Below are positions 25,145 through 33,258 of a stretch of 64,000 nt of DNA, piece by piece. How positions within the stretch are numbered: position 1 is the stretch's first letter; the number at the start of each line of letters is the position of its first letter. The translations under genes were made by a program, and so were the position numbers. The DNA comes from Janthinobacterium sp. FW305-129 (lineage in GTDB: Bacteria > Pseudomonadota > Gammaproteobacteria > Burkholderiales > Burkholderiaceae_D). The notes under the pieces were generated by a model. The model had not been told where the DNA came from. It ran no database searches and saw nothing but the letters and a program-made list of their open reading frames with translations. The DNA lies in NCBI RefSeq assembly GCF_020858115.1, contig NZ_JACYMM010000012.1, positions 124,001-188,000 on the forward strand. The letters are read 5' to 3'.

Positions 25145-25842
25145 ACGTATTGATACTGGAAGATGAACCGCTGATCGCGCAAGGCCTGGAACGCGAAGTG
25201 CGCGCGCATTTCGGCGCGCGACTCAGCAATCTCGTGCTGCATGACAATGTCCCGCAAGCCCTGGCCGCCCTGGCGCAGAAGCAGGGGCAAGAGCAGGTCG
25301 ACTTGCTGCTGCTGGATTTAAATTTGCACGGCGGGGATGGCTATGACCTGCTGCGCCTGGCCCAACAAGCCCCATTCCAGACCATCATCGTCTCGGCCCA
25401 CGCGGAGCGCTCGATCACGGCCTTCGAATTCGGCGTGCTCGACTTCGTCGCCAAGCCCTTCAGCCGCGAACGGCTGCACAAGGCGTTGCAGCGCTACACG
25501 GGGCGGCATACGCAAGCGGCCTCGCTGGCCGTCAAGAAACGGGGCGCGCTGGAATGGATCGCCATGGCCGACATCGATCACGTGCAAGCCGATGGCCACT
25601 ACAGCAATATCGTGCTGCGCAGCGGCGAACAGTGTTTTCATGACTTGCCGATCGACAAGCTCATGGCCCTGCTGCCGCCCCACTTCGTGCGCGTGCACCG
25701 CTCCTACCTCGTCAACAGCCTGGGCTTCAAGCGGCTGCAGATCGCCGCGGGCGGCAAGTACGCACTCGACACGCAGACCAGCACGGGTATTCCCGTGTCG
25801 CGCAGCAGCTATCCCGCGCTGAAACGGCGGCTGCTGGGCTGA
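25141..25842 (+). CDS. LytTR-family response regulator
   Basis: A 233-residue regulator. The receiver domain has the acidic pocket LILEDEP, the phospho-acceptor Asp59 in LLLLDLNLHGGDGYDLL, and Lys in FVAKPFSRERL. The output domain is LytTR (about 130-233): EWIAMADIDHVQADGHYSNI and PPHFVRVHRSYLVNSL. Such regulators bind direct repeats upstream of target genes. Coupled to the kinase by a 4-bp overlap; target genes are unknown. It converges on mtfA with an 8-bp gap. Confidence 0.93.
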   Translation: MNVLILEDEPLIAQGLEREVRAHFGARLSNLVLHDNVPQALAALAQKQGQEQVDLLLLDLNLHGGDGYDLLRLAQQAPFQTIIVSAHAERSITAFEFGVLDFVAKPFSRERLHKALQRYTGRHTQAASLAVKKRGALEWIAMADIDHVQADGHYSNIVLRSGEQCFHDLPIDKLMALLPPHFVRVHRSYLVNSLGFKRLQIAAGGKYALDTQTSTGIPVSRSSYPALKRRLLG

Positions 25843-25850
25843 AGTCCCGT

Positions 25851-26723
25851 TTACCAGTGCGGCGCAAAGTTCGGGAATGGAGAGGCCATGTGTTCGGGTT
25901 CCACGGGCGGCGCCATCCAGTCGCGCGGGTCAACCTTGTAGTACTGCAAGAATTGCGCATACAGTTCTTCGTGGTGCTCGGCCATCTGGTACGGTTTTTC
26001 AAAGAAGGTTTCCGTGGCCACGGCAAAGAATTCGGCGGGATTCGTGGCGCCGTAGTGGTCCATCACGCTTTGCTGCTGATAGATGGCGTCGTGGCGCAGG
26101 TTGTCGAAGTCGCGCGACAGCACCGTGGCCCAGCTGCGGTAGCTCGACACGCTGGGCAGGTAGGGCGCGCCATTCGCGGCGCCCGATTCGCTGTCGAGCT
26201 GGTGGGCGAATTCATGCAGCACCACGTTGTGGCCATCGGTCCAGTCGGCCGCCCCGCGCTGCACGTGGTCCCAGGCCAGCACGACGCGGCCATCGCCCCA
26301 GGATTCGCCCAACAAGCCGTTGGCCGATGGCGTGACGACGCCGCCCGGCCCCACTTCATCGCGCGTGACGATGAATTCCGTGGGATACACGAGGATGGTA
26401 TCGAGTTCCGGATACACCTGGGTCTGGCGATTGAGCAACAGCAAGCACGCCTGGCCGGCGATGGTGTAGCGCATCTCGTCCGTGATCTCCAGGCCGCCGC
26501 AACCGACGAATTTCTTCTGATACAAAAATTGCACGACCAGGCGGCGCAACTGTTCCTGCAGCGGCGCCGGCATATGCCGGTAGACGGGAATATTGCTTTC
26601 CAGCACGGCCAGGCCTTCGGCCGGCAAGGGTTTCGCCAGGGCCCGCTTCAGGCGCCAGCGGGGGAACCACAGCGAAAAGACGATGGCTGCCGTGACGAGG
26701 GCGATCCACAGCAGCGGGTTCAT
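25851..26723 (-). CDS. mtfA: MtfA-type zinc peptidase (M90 family)
   Basis: A 290-residue protein with an N-terminal membrane helix (LLWIALVTAAIVFSLWFPRW). The zinc motif HEFAHQLD is near residue 173, and the second Glu region is TNPAEFFAVATETFFEKPYQ. In E. coli, MtfA binds and inactivates the repressor Mlc of the glucose PTS; whether that applies here is unknown. Other visible family runs are QKKFVGCGGLEITDEMR and VGPGGVVTPSANGLLGESW. The N-terminal anchor differs from soluble E. coli MtfA. It stands alone. Confidence 0.9.
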   Translation of the reverse strand: MNPLLWIALVTAAIVFSLWFPRWRLKRALAKPLPAEGLAVLESNIPVYRHMPAPLQEQLRRLVVQFLYQKKFVGCGGLEITDEMRYTIAGQACLLLLNRQTQVYPELDTILVYPTEFIVTRDEVGPGGVVTPSANGLLGESWGDGRVVLAWDHVQRGAADWTDGHNVVLHEFAHQLDSESGAANGAPYLPSVSSYRSWATVLSRDFDNLRHDAIYQQQSVMDHYGATNPAEFFAVATETFFEKPYQMAEHHEELYAQFLQYYKVDPRDWMAPPVEPEHMASPFPNFAPHW

Positions 26724-26895
26724 GCGGCGGCCCGCGTCAGGACAATGAAGGCATGGGGGCAGGAAAACACGGCGTAGGCAGACAAGGACAGCTCCTTCAA
26801 GTGAACCCGCGCGTTGCGGGCGGCAGTCCAGCCCACATGGGGTTGATTAATATCTTTTCAATCCGCCAAGGTCAAAGGGCTTGCCCCAACGCCAA

Positions 26896-26917
26896 AAGCC
26901 GGGTTGCAACCCGGCTT
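26896..26917 (-). terminator. Palindromic terminator after the winged-helix regulator gene
   Basis: A perfect 22-bp palindrome, AAGCCGGGTT-GC-AACCCGGCTT, lies 36 bp downstream of the 26954-27574 gene. On that strand it ends in TTTT. It probably terminates that gene. Confidence 0.7.
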
Positions 26918-26953
26918 CTATTACGTCACAACGCCTGACAAAACCGATAGGTT

Positions 26954-27574
26954 TTACTCGGCCGACTTTTGCTGTGGCGCGCCAAACAAGGCGGCCACCA
27001 GCGGATCGCGCGTCACGGGACCGCGGTTGACGCGGATGGCGTAATGCGTGTCATCGGCCAGGATGTGGAAGTGGCGGCCGCTGCCTGCCATGCTTTGCTC
27101 GCGCAAGCCGGGACGGTCCTTGCGCGGTGGCGCGCCTTCGCGTTTCGGCTGGACGATGGCGGCCAGGAAGGCGCGCACGCGCTCAGGGTCCGGCGTCAGC
27201 TGGTACACTGCCTTGCCCAGGTAGGTGGCGGTGCCTTCGATGTAGCGGGCCAGTTCGATCACGCCCGCTTCGCGCAGGTCGCGGATGTATTTGCGGGCGC
27301 CCGATGGCGAAAACTTGAGGAACCAGGCGATTTCGTCGGCCAGCATCTCGTGCAGCGACAATTCACCGATCAGTTTTTGCATGTTTTCGATGCGGCGCAG
27401 GGTGGCCGACGTCGAACGCACGCGCTCGATCGGTGCCATGGAAATGGGATTCATGCGTTCCGGGGGGATGGGTGCTGCGCGTTCGACCATTTGCGAGCCT
27501 TTTTCGGGGCTACGAAGTTCCTGGTGCGCTGCCTTTAATTCGCTCTTCACGTGAGACTGAGTCATTGCATGCAT
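26954..27574 (-). CDS. Winged-helix transcriptional regulator-like protein
   Basis: A 206-residue protein, family not named. Residues 65-140 look like a winged helix: MQKLIGELSLHEMLADEIAW, then the recognition-helix candidate FSPSGARKYIRDLREAGVI, then a wing (YIEGTATYLGKAVYQLT). The N-terminal 60 residues are polar and probably disordered. The tail contains basic stretches (PKREGAPPRKDRPGLREQ). AAGGAG 8 nt before ATG 27574 fixes the start. A 28-bp inverted repeat in the long upstream spacer (27805-27832) is a candidate operator. The DNA-binding role is inferred from predicted fold only. Confidence 0.65.
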   Translation of the reverse strand: MHAMTQSHVKSELKAAHQELRSPEKGSQMVERAAPIPPERMNPISMAPIERVRSTSATLRRIENMQKLIGELSLHEMLADEIAWFLKFSPSGARKYIRDLREAGVIELARYIEGTATYLGKAVYQLTPDPERVRAFLAAIVQPKREGAPPRKDRPGLREQSMAGSGRHFHILADDTHYAIRVNRGPVTRDPLVAALFGAPQQKSAE

Positions 27575-27935
27575 TTGAATACTCCTTTTAAACGATTGCC
27601 GGTAGCCCGGATTGTTAAGTTCTTGGCAATTTTTATACCAGAACGCCACGAATCCTGAGCGTCTGGACACAGAATGCCTGTGCCGGCGGCGCTGGTCTGT
27701 GCGTTAACGAACATTAGAAGCAAGAAAGTGAAAAATATTTCCCTGTTGAATCATTTCTCTCGTGGCATCTAAAAAAGGCATCTAAAAAAACACTGTGTCT
27801 CATTCACTGTGTCCCATACATGGCACAAAGTGAAATAGCGAACAGAAGCAGAGTCGCCATTGCAATAAATTCAAGCTTCGCGCGCGGCGCCTGCCGCCCG
27901 CACCGCGATCCTTCGACTCTTGCAAAGGAAACATC
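27575..27935. other. 361-bp divergent spacer with direct and inverted repeats
   Basis: This AT-richer spacer lies between the winged-helix gene (left) and a small lipoprotein gene (right). It contains a tandem 13-bp duplication GGCATCTAAAAAA (27764-27776 and 27777-27789). Next come two 13-bp copies of CACTGTGTCYCAT (27791-27803 and 27805-27817). The second copy is the left half of a 28-bp imperfect inverted repeat (27805-27832, 11 of 14 pairs) of the form CACT-n-TGT-n-CCAT. It looks like an operator region. I see no convincing gene in it. Confidence 0.5.
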
Positions 27936-28181
27936 ATGAAAATGCCTGCCCTAATGCCTGCCCTGTGGGCCGCCGCCTTGCTCGTCACCTTGTCCGCCTG
28001 TAAAAAACCGGCCGAAGCGCCCCTGCCCGAAACGGCGCCGAATCCCGCCTCCACGCCACAAGTGATGCCTGCCCCCGTCACGCCAGCCATGCCGGAAGCG
28101 GGCCCCGGCAGCACGACGCCGCCTGCGCCGCTGACCGATCCCGCCACCGCGCCCGCCCTGCCGCCCGCCACGCCGAAATAA
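27936..28181 (+). CDS. Small Pro-rich lipoprotein, 81 aa
   Basis: Function not recognised. A signal peptide with lipobox (ALLVTLSACKK; Cys about 22) is followed by about 58 residues rich in Pro, Ala and Thr (TPPAPLTDPATAPALPPATP). These are likely extended and disordered, a wall- or membrane-spacer type sequence. Start supported by AAAGGAAACATC before ATG. It ends at a strong terminator, so it is a single-gene unit. Confidence 0.8.
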   Translation: MKMPALMPALWAAALLVTLSACKKPAEAPLPETAPNPASTPQVMPAPVTPAMPEAGPGSTTPPAPLTDPATAPALPPATPK

Positions 28182-28244
28182 GGCGACAGACGAAGGCCTC
28201 CATCAGGCGCCCACGCGGCGCCATCCCTACTCCACGGGGGAGTT

Positions 28245-28278
28245 ACGCGTTGCCAGCCGGTTTGCAACGCGTTTTTTT
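28245..28278 (+). terminator. Rho-independent terminator after the small lipoprotein gene
   Basis: Stem ACGCGTTGC (28245-28253) pairs with GCAACGCGT (28264-28272) around a 10-nt loop and is followed by seven T. Confidence 0.92.
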
Positions 28279-28483
28279 ACGTTTGGAGTCGCCCGCGCCA
28301 TGAAGGTTCACCCGCATCTGCGGCGCCGGCACGCCTCGCCAGCAGCGGCCGCAATGCGGCAATCCGCACAGTCTTTCCCCTCGCCGTGCGGAAAGGCGGA
28401 ATCTCGCCATTTCCCATTTTCAATAGATTCAAATTAAGCCTTTATAAACAATCACTTGCAATAAACGCCAAAATGCGCTCCAC
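28279..28483. other. Upstream region of the sigma-54 promoter
   Basis: No gene is seen here. The left part is GC-rich, the right part AT-rich up to the promoter. A palindrome TGCGG-CAAT-CCGCA (28355-28368) lies about 116 bp upstream of the -24 element, a common distance for enhancer sites of sigma-54 activators. A related half-repeat TGCGGAAAGGCGGA follows at 28387-28400, and GGCG-N6-CGCC at 28396-28409 overlaps it. Confidence 0.4.
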
Positions 28484-28499
28484 TGGCACGGAAGATGCT
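28484..28499 (+). promoter_or_regulatory. Sigma-54 (RpoN) promoter of the ABC transporter operon
   Basis: TGGCACG-GAAG-ATGCT matches the sigma-54 consensus TGGCACG-N4-TTGCW at all but one position, with the invariant GG (-24) and GC (-12) correctly spaced. It lies about 80 bp before the substrate-binding protein ATG. A sigma-54 activator protein is encoded at 33259-34605, just after the same operon. Confidence 0.82.
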
Positions 28500-28577
28500 T
28501 TTATATTTTCATAAGCGCCATCAGAGCGGCAGCCTCACCCAATATAAAAACCATCTACCTTTTTTGGAGACAACAGC

Positions 28578-29579
28578 ATGGCACGCACCTTCCGCATCTC
28601 GTCCTTCCTCAACACCAAGGCACTGGCCGTGGCCGTCGCCCTGGCCGCGCAATTCCCGCTGGCCGCCCATGCGGCCGACCTGGTTCGCCTGGGCAACCTG
28701 AAATTCGCCCATTACGGCGCCGTTGCCTACATGAAGGAAATCGCGCCCAAATACGACTTGAAGATCGAGGAACGCATCTTCGCCAAGGGCCTCGACATCG
28801 TGCCGGCCATGATCGCCGGCGAAATCGACGTGTCCGCCAGCGCGCTGGAAGCGGCCATCACGGGCCGCGCCACGGGCTTGCCCGTGTATCTGGTGGGCGG
28901 CTTCGCCAAGGGCGGCGTGCAGATCGTCGCCCGGCCCGACCTGAACATCAAGGATATTGCTGGCTTGAAAGGCAAGAAAGTCGGCGTCACGCGCGGCGGC
29001 CCGCAGGAAATCCTGCTGTTTGCCGAACTGACCAAGGCCAAGCTGACCTGGTCCGACAAGCCGGGCAAGGACGTGCAGATCCTGTACATGGGCTACCCGG
29101 ACCTGAACCAGGCGCTCTTGACCAAGGACATCGACGTCATGAGCCAGTCCGAACCGTACTCGACGCAGGCGATCCACAAGAAATATGGCGCGGCCGTCAT
29201 CAAGCCCTACGACACGCCGCTGGGCGAGCCCGTGCGCGCCCTCGTGATGACGGAAAAGATGTACAAGGAAAAGCCGGCCGTGGCCCAGCGCTTCATGGAT
29301 TGCTTCGTCGCCGCCACCCGCGCCTTCCTGGCCGACCCGAAACTGGCGGAAAAATACGTGCGCGAATCGATGTTCAAGAACCAGATCACGTCCGAGGATT
29401 ACCGCGACGCCATCGACAACGCCATCTTCACGGAAGACATCACGCAAAGCCACGTGCAGCTGACCACCGACTACATGGTGAAATTCGGCGTGGGCCGCAT
29501 GGCCAAGGCGCCTGCCGCCAAGGATTGGGTCAAGCTGGACCTGCTGGAAAAAGCCAAGAAGTCCTATGTCCCACGCTAA
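28578..29579 (+). CDS. ABC transporter substrate-binding protein (nitrate/sulfonate/taurine type)
   Basis: A 333-residue periplasmic protein of the NMT1/SsuA-like group. The signal peptide is LAVAVALAAQFPLAAHA. The mature part begins DLVRLGNLKFAHYGAVAYMK and has the family's hinge-type runs (FAKGLDIVPAMIAGEIDVSA, AGLKGKKVGVTRGGPQEILL, DIDVMSQSEPYSTQAI). Substrate cannot be named; members bind nitrate, taurine, alkanesulfonates, pyrimidine precursors or aromatic acids. It is the first gene of a three-gene transport operon behind a sigma-54 promoter. TTTTTGGAGACAACAGC precedes the ATG. Confidence 0.88.
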   Translation: MARTFRISSFLNTKALAVAVALAAQFPLAAHAADLVRLGNLKFAHYGAVAYMKEIAPKYDLKIEERIFAKGLDIVPAMIAGEIDVSASALEAAITGRATGLPVYLVGGFAKGGVQIVARPDLNIKDIAGLKGKKVGVTRGGPQEILLFAELTKAKLTWSDKPGKDVQILYMGYPDLNQALLTKDIDVMSQSEPYSTQAIHKKYGAAVIKPYDTPLGEPVRALVMTEKMYKEKPAVAQRFMDCFVAATRAFLADPKLAEKYVRESMFKNQITSEDYRDAIDNAIFTEDITQSHVQLTTDYMVKFGVGRMAKAPAAKDWVKLDLLEKAKKSYVPR

Positions 29580-29609
29580 CCACGACCTCGCTAATCTGAA
29601 AGTGTCACG

Positions 29610-30431
29610 ATGAATATGCAAATGATGAAACGCTTCGCGCACGGCGCCGCCGTGCCCGTCGCCGTGCTGCTGCTGTGGCAAGCCATGTCGACCTTCGGCT
29701 GGATCAACCCGCAAATCCTGCCTTCGCCCGTGGCCGTGCTGGTGAAATGGTATGAATACCTGATCCCGATGCAAGCGTACACGCCCGAAGCGGGCAATTA
29801 CCTGGTGTGGATGTTCTCCGGCGAACTGCCGCACGACGCCTGGGCCAGCCTGTCGCGCGTGCTGGGCGGCTTTGCCATCGGCGCCGGCCTGGCCTTGCCG
29901 CTGGGCTTGCTGATGGGCACCAACAAGACCATCTATAAACTGTTCGACCCGCTGGTGCAGGTGCTGCGCCCGATTCCGCCGATCGCCTACATTCCGCTGG
30001 CCATTTTATGGTTCGGCCTGGGCAACCCGCCCGCCTTCTTCCTGATCAGCATCGGTTCCTTCTTCCCCGTGCTGATGAATACCATCGCCGGCGTGCGCCA
30101 GGTCGACGGCATCTACATCCGCGCCGCGCGCAACCTGGGCGCCAGCCAGATGACCATGTTCCGCCGCGTCATCCTGCCGGCGGCCACGCCGTACATCCTG
30201 GCCGGCGCGCGCATCGGCATGGGCACGGCCTTCATCGTCGTGATCGTGGCGGAAATGATCGCCGTCAACAGCGGCCTCGGTTTCCGCATCCTGGAAGCGC
30301 GCGAATATTTCTGGTCTGACAAGATTATCGCCGGCATGTTTACCATCGGCCTGTTCGGCCTGGCCATCGACATGGCCATGAATGCCCTGAATAATCATTT
30401 GCTGCAGTGGCACCGCGGCCTGGAACACTGA
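29610..30431 (+). CDS. ABC transporter permease (SsuC/TauC type)
   Basis: A 273-residue inner-membrane permease with about six helices (AVPVAVLLLWQAMSTFGW at the start). The EAA loop is YIRAARNLGASQMTMFRRVI-LPAATPYILAG, and IPPIAYIPLAILWFGLG is the usual family run. The product functions as a homodimer with the ATPase encoded 11 bp downstream. There is an insertion-like segment before the first conserved block (EYLIPMQAYTPEAGNYLVWM) that is longer than in SsuC and may reflect a different substrate. Confidence 0.92.
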   Translation: MNMQMMKRFAHGAAVPVAVLLLWQAMSTFGWINPQILPSPVAVLVKWYEYLIPMQAYTPEAGNYLVWMFSGELPHDAWASLSRVLGGFAIGAGLALPLGLLMGTNKTIYKLFDPLVQVLRPIPPIAYIPLAILWFGLGNPPAFFLISIGSFFPVLMNTIAGVRQVDGIYIRAARNLGASQMTMFRRVILPAATPYILAGARIGMGTAFIVVIVAEMIAVNSGLGFRILEAREYFWSDKIIAGMFTIGLFGLAIDMAMNALNNHLLQWHRGLEH

Positions 30432-30442
30432 GAGGAACGGCC

Positions 30443-31234
30443 ATGACCACGATCAATATCAATGCAGTCAATAAAATCTTCACCACGGGCGGCGCGGACG
30501 TCATCGCCCTGAAGGATATCAACCTGGAAATCGCCAGCGGCGAGTTCATCTGCCTGCTGGGGCCGTCCGGCTGCGGCAAGTCGACCTTGCTGAACGCCAT
30601 CGCCGGCTTTTCGCAGCCCACGTCGGGCCAGATCCTGGCCGGCGGCAAGCTGATCACCGAACCCGGCCCCGACCGCGGCATGGTGTTCCAGGAATATGCC
30701 TTGTTCCCATGGATGACCATCGAAAGCAATATCGCTTTCGGCCTGGAAATCGCCGGCAAGACGCCGGCCGAGATCAAGGAGCGGGTCGACATGCTGCTGA
30801 GCATGCTGGGCTTGACGGAATTCCGTACCCGCTACCCGAAAGACTTGTCCGGCGGCATGCGCCAGCGCGTGGCGATCGCCCGCGTGCTGGCCCTCGATTC
30901 GCCGATCATGCTGATGGATGAGCCGTTCGGCGCGCTGGACGCCTTGACGCGGCGCAACCTGCAAGATGAATTGCTGAAAATCTGGAAAGTCTTCGGCACC
31001 ACCATCGTGTTTGTGACGCACTCGATCGAGGAATCGATCTACCTGGCCGACCGCACCATCGTCATGACCTACCGTCCCGGCACCATCAAGCGCGACGTGG
31101 CCATCGAGCTGCCCCGCCCGCGCGACCCGAGCGACCCCGAGTTCAACCGCCTCAAGCGCATGCTGGGCGAGATGGTGATGGAAGAGCAGCAAAGGCACCA
31201 TAACGCGGAAACCATGGCCAGCACTGCTGATTAA
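30443..31234 (+). CDS. ABC transporter ATP-binding protein (SsuB/TauB type)
   Basis: A 263-residue ATPase. Walker A is GPSGCGKST, Q-loop VFQEYALFPWMTIESN, signature LSGGMRQRVAIARVLAL, Walker B IMLMDEPFGALDALTR and switch VTHSIEESI. GAGGAACGGCC before ATG 30443 sets the start; a longer frame would overlap the permease gene. Last gene of the operon; a palindromic element follows. Confidence 0.94.
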   Translation: MTTININAVNKIFTTGGADVIALKDINLEIASGEFICLLGPSGCGKSTLLNAIAGFSQPTSGQILAGGKLITEPGPDRGMVFQEYALFPWMTIESNIAFGLEIAGKTPAEIKERVDMLLSMLGLTEFRTRYPKDLSGGMRQRVAIARVLALDSPIMLMDEPFGALDALTRRNLQDELLKIWKVFGTTIVFVTHSIEESIYLADRTIVMTYRPGTIKRDVAIELPRPRDPSDPEFNRLKRMLGEMVMEEQQRHHNAETMASTAD

Positions 31235-31266
31235 TCGCCGCGCAAGCTAATCCGAAAGCAAGTACC

Positions 31267-31292
31267 GGGGTCGGACCTTAAGGTCCGACCCC
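31267..31292. repeat. REP-like 26-bp perfect palindrome
   Basis: GGGGTCGGACCT-TA-AGGTCCGACCCC is a perfect inverted repeat in the spacer after the ABC operon. The core GGGGTCGGACC is of a kind scattered through proteobacterial genomes as REP-type sequence. It could form a strong hairpin in RNA from either strand and protect or end the operon transcript. No T run follows, so it is not a canonical terminator. Confidence 0.65.
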
Positions 31293-31356
31293 AGTCTTCG
31301 ACTTGCGGGTTTCAGCTTTACAATATCGCTGTATTTAACCCGACACACGGAGCACC

Positions 31357-33255
31357 ATGGCATTCGGCAAATGGCCCCTGAGACAGCTGCTTGCCCCCCT
31401 GCTGGCCGTGGGCTCGCTGGTCGTGCTGACGTGGGCCTCGTATGCCTGGGTCAAGCAGCGCCAGCTCGATGAATTGCACCGCACGCTAGATTCGCGCGCG
31501 GAACTGTATGCGGCGTCCATCGGCGGCGCCCTGAACAAGTACGAATTCCTGCCCCTGGCCGTGGCCCAGAGCGATGCGGTGGCGCAATTGCTGGAACAGC
31601 CCAGCGCCGACAGAGTGACGCAGATCAATGCCTACCTGGTCGACATGAACCGCCGCGCGGGCGCCTTTGCCGTCTACGTGCTCGACGACAAGGGCACGAC
31701 CCTGGCGTCGAGCAACTGGCAAGACCGCAGCTCCTACGTGGGCGTCAACTACGGCTTCCGCCCGTATTTCAAGAACGCCATCGCGGGCGGCATCGGCCGC
31801 TTCTACGGCATCGGCTTTTCCACCTTCGAGGCCGGCTACTTCATTTCGCAGCCCGTGCAGCGCGACGGGCGCATCCTCGGCATCGTCGCCGCCAAGGTCA
31901 ACCTGGACTGGATCGAGCAATCGTGGCGCACGCCCGGCGCCGGTGAACAGATCTGGGTCAAGGATGCGAATGGCGTGATCATCCTGGCCACCACCCCCGC
32001 CTTCAAGTTCAAGACGCTGGCGCCTTTGTCGCCGGCCGCCAAGAAAGACATCAGCGAACAGCGTCAGTTCCTGCAGGAAAATCTGCCCATCTTGCCGCAC
32101 CGCGTCAGCCGCCAGTTCGCCGACGGCGCCAGCGTGATGACGCTGGAACGCCCGCAGACGAGCGACGCCCCCGCCCTGTCCGGCAATGCCGACAAGGCGG
32201 ACTATCTGGCCGTGAACCGCGTGCTGGGCCCGCTGCAATGGCAAATCACCGTGCTGGCCGAGCTCGACCAGGTCGACGAGGCGGCGCGCAACGCGGCCAT
32301 CGCCGCCGCGCTGGGCTGGGCCCTGCTGCTACTGGCCCTGATGTATGCGCGCCAGCGCCGGCGCCGCATCGCCGACAAGCTCAATGCGCAGCAAACCCTG
32401 GCCCGTGCCTATGAACAGCTGGAAATCAAGGTCGAGCAGCGCACGGCCGACCTCGTCCACGCGAACGGCCGCCTGCAGGCGGAAGTTGCCGAGCGCGAGC
32501 GGGCCGAGCAGACCTTGCGCTATGCCCAGGCGGAACTGGTGCAAAGCGGCAAGCTGGCAGCCATCGGCCAGATGGCGGCCGGCGTCACGCACGAACTGAA
32601 CCAGCCGCTGGCCGCCCTGCAGACATTTTCCGACAATGCCAAGGTGTTTTTGGCACGCGGCCAGATCGACGACGCGCTCGACAACCTGTCGACCATTTCC
32701 GACCTCGTCAAGCGCCTCGGCTACGTGACGTCGCAACTGAAGGGCTTTGCGCGGCGCAGCGACGATGCCCGCAAACCCGTCAGCGTGCGCCAGGCGTTTG
32801 CGCAAACCATGCTGCAAATCCGCACGCGCAAGCATTCGCAGCGTTTGAGCCTGCATGAAAGCTGGCTGGAGGACGACATCATCGTGCTGTGCAACGCCAT
32901 CGGCCTGGAACAGGTATTTACCAACCTGATCACGAATGCCATGGATGCCGTGCCGGAAAGCGAACCCGTGCAGATCTGGTTCCAGGTGCGCCGCGAAGGC
33001 AGCCTTGCCGTGCTGCATATCACCGATAATGGCCCCGGCATCCCGCTGGCCTCGCTCGACAAGATATTCGACCCCTTCTATACCACCAAGGAACACGGGC
33101 TGGGCTTGGGATTGTCGATCAGCGCTGGCATACTGCGCGCGGCCGGCAGCGCCCTGGCCGTGCGCAACCGCAGCGCGCAGGAAGGGGGCGGCGCACAATT
33201 TACCATCACCCTGAGCTGCGCCCCGGGGGAGAATAAGCTAGAGACGAAGGAATAG
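31357..33255 (+). CDS. dctB: DctB-like sensor histidine kinase
   Basis: A 632-residue membrane kinase. Membrane segment 1 is about residues 12-30, with a periplasmic double-PAS type sensor to about 300 (AGAFAVYVLDDKGTTLASSN, IGRFYGIGFSTFEAGYFISQ). Membrane segment 2 follows (AAIAAALGWALLLLALMYAR), then a coiled coil (YEQLEIKVEQRTADLVHANG). The H-box GVTHELNQPLAALQTF places His near 411, and the ATPase core has NAMDAV, DNGPGIP and GLGLGLSIS. DctB kinases of rhizobia and relatives sense C4-dicarboxylates, but no dicarboxylate carrier is encoded in this window. The regulator gene follows after 3 bp. Confidence 0.9.
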   Translation: MAFGKWPLRQLLAPLLAVGSLVVLTWASYAWVKQRQLDELHRTLDSRAELYAASIGGALNKYEFLPLAVAQSDAVAQLLEQPSADRVTQINAYLVDMNRRAGAFAVYVLDDKGTTLASSNWQDRSSYVGVNYGFRPYFKNAIAGGIGRFYGIGFSTFEAGYFISQPVQRDGRILGIVAAKVNLDWIEQSWRTPGAGEQIWVKDANGVIILATTPAFKFKTLAPLSPAAKKDISEQRQFLQENLPILPHRVSRQFADGASVMTLERPQTSDAPALSGNADKADYLAVNRVLGPLQWQITVLAELDQVDEAARNAAIAAALGWALLLLALMYARQRRRRIADKLNAQQTLARAYEQLEIKVEQRTADLVHANGRLQAEVAERERAEQTLRYAQAELVQSGKLAAIGQMAAGVTHELNQPLAALQTFSDNAKVFLARGQIDDALDNLSTISDLVKRLGYVTSQLKGFARRSDDARKPVSVRQAFAQTMLQIRTRKHSQRLSLHESWLEDDIIVLCNAIGLEQVFTNLITNAMDAVPESEPVQIWFQVRREGSLAVLHITDNGPGIPLASLDKIFDPFYTTKEHGLGLGLSISAGILRAAGSALAVRNRSAQEGGGAQFTITLSCAPGENKLETKE

Positions 33256-33258
33256 GGA

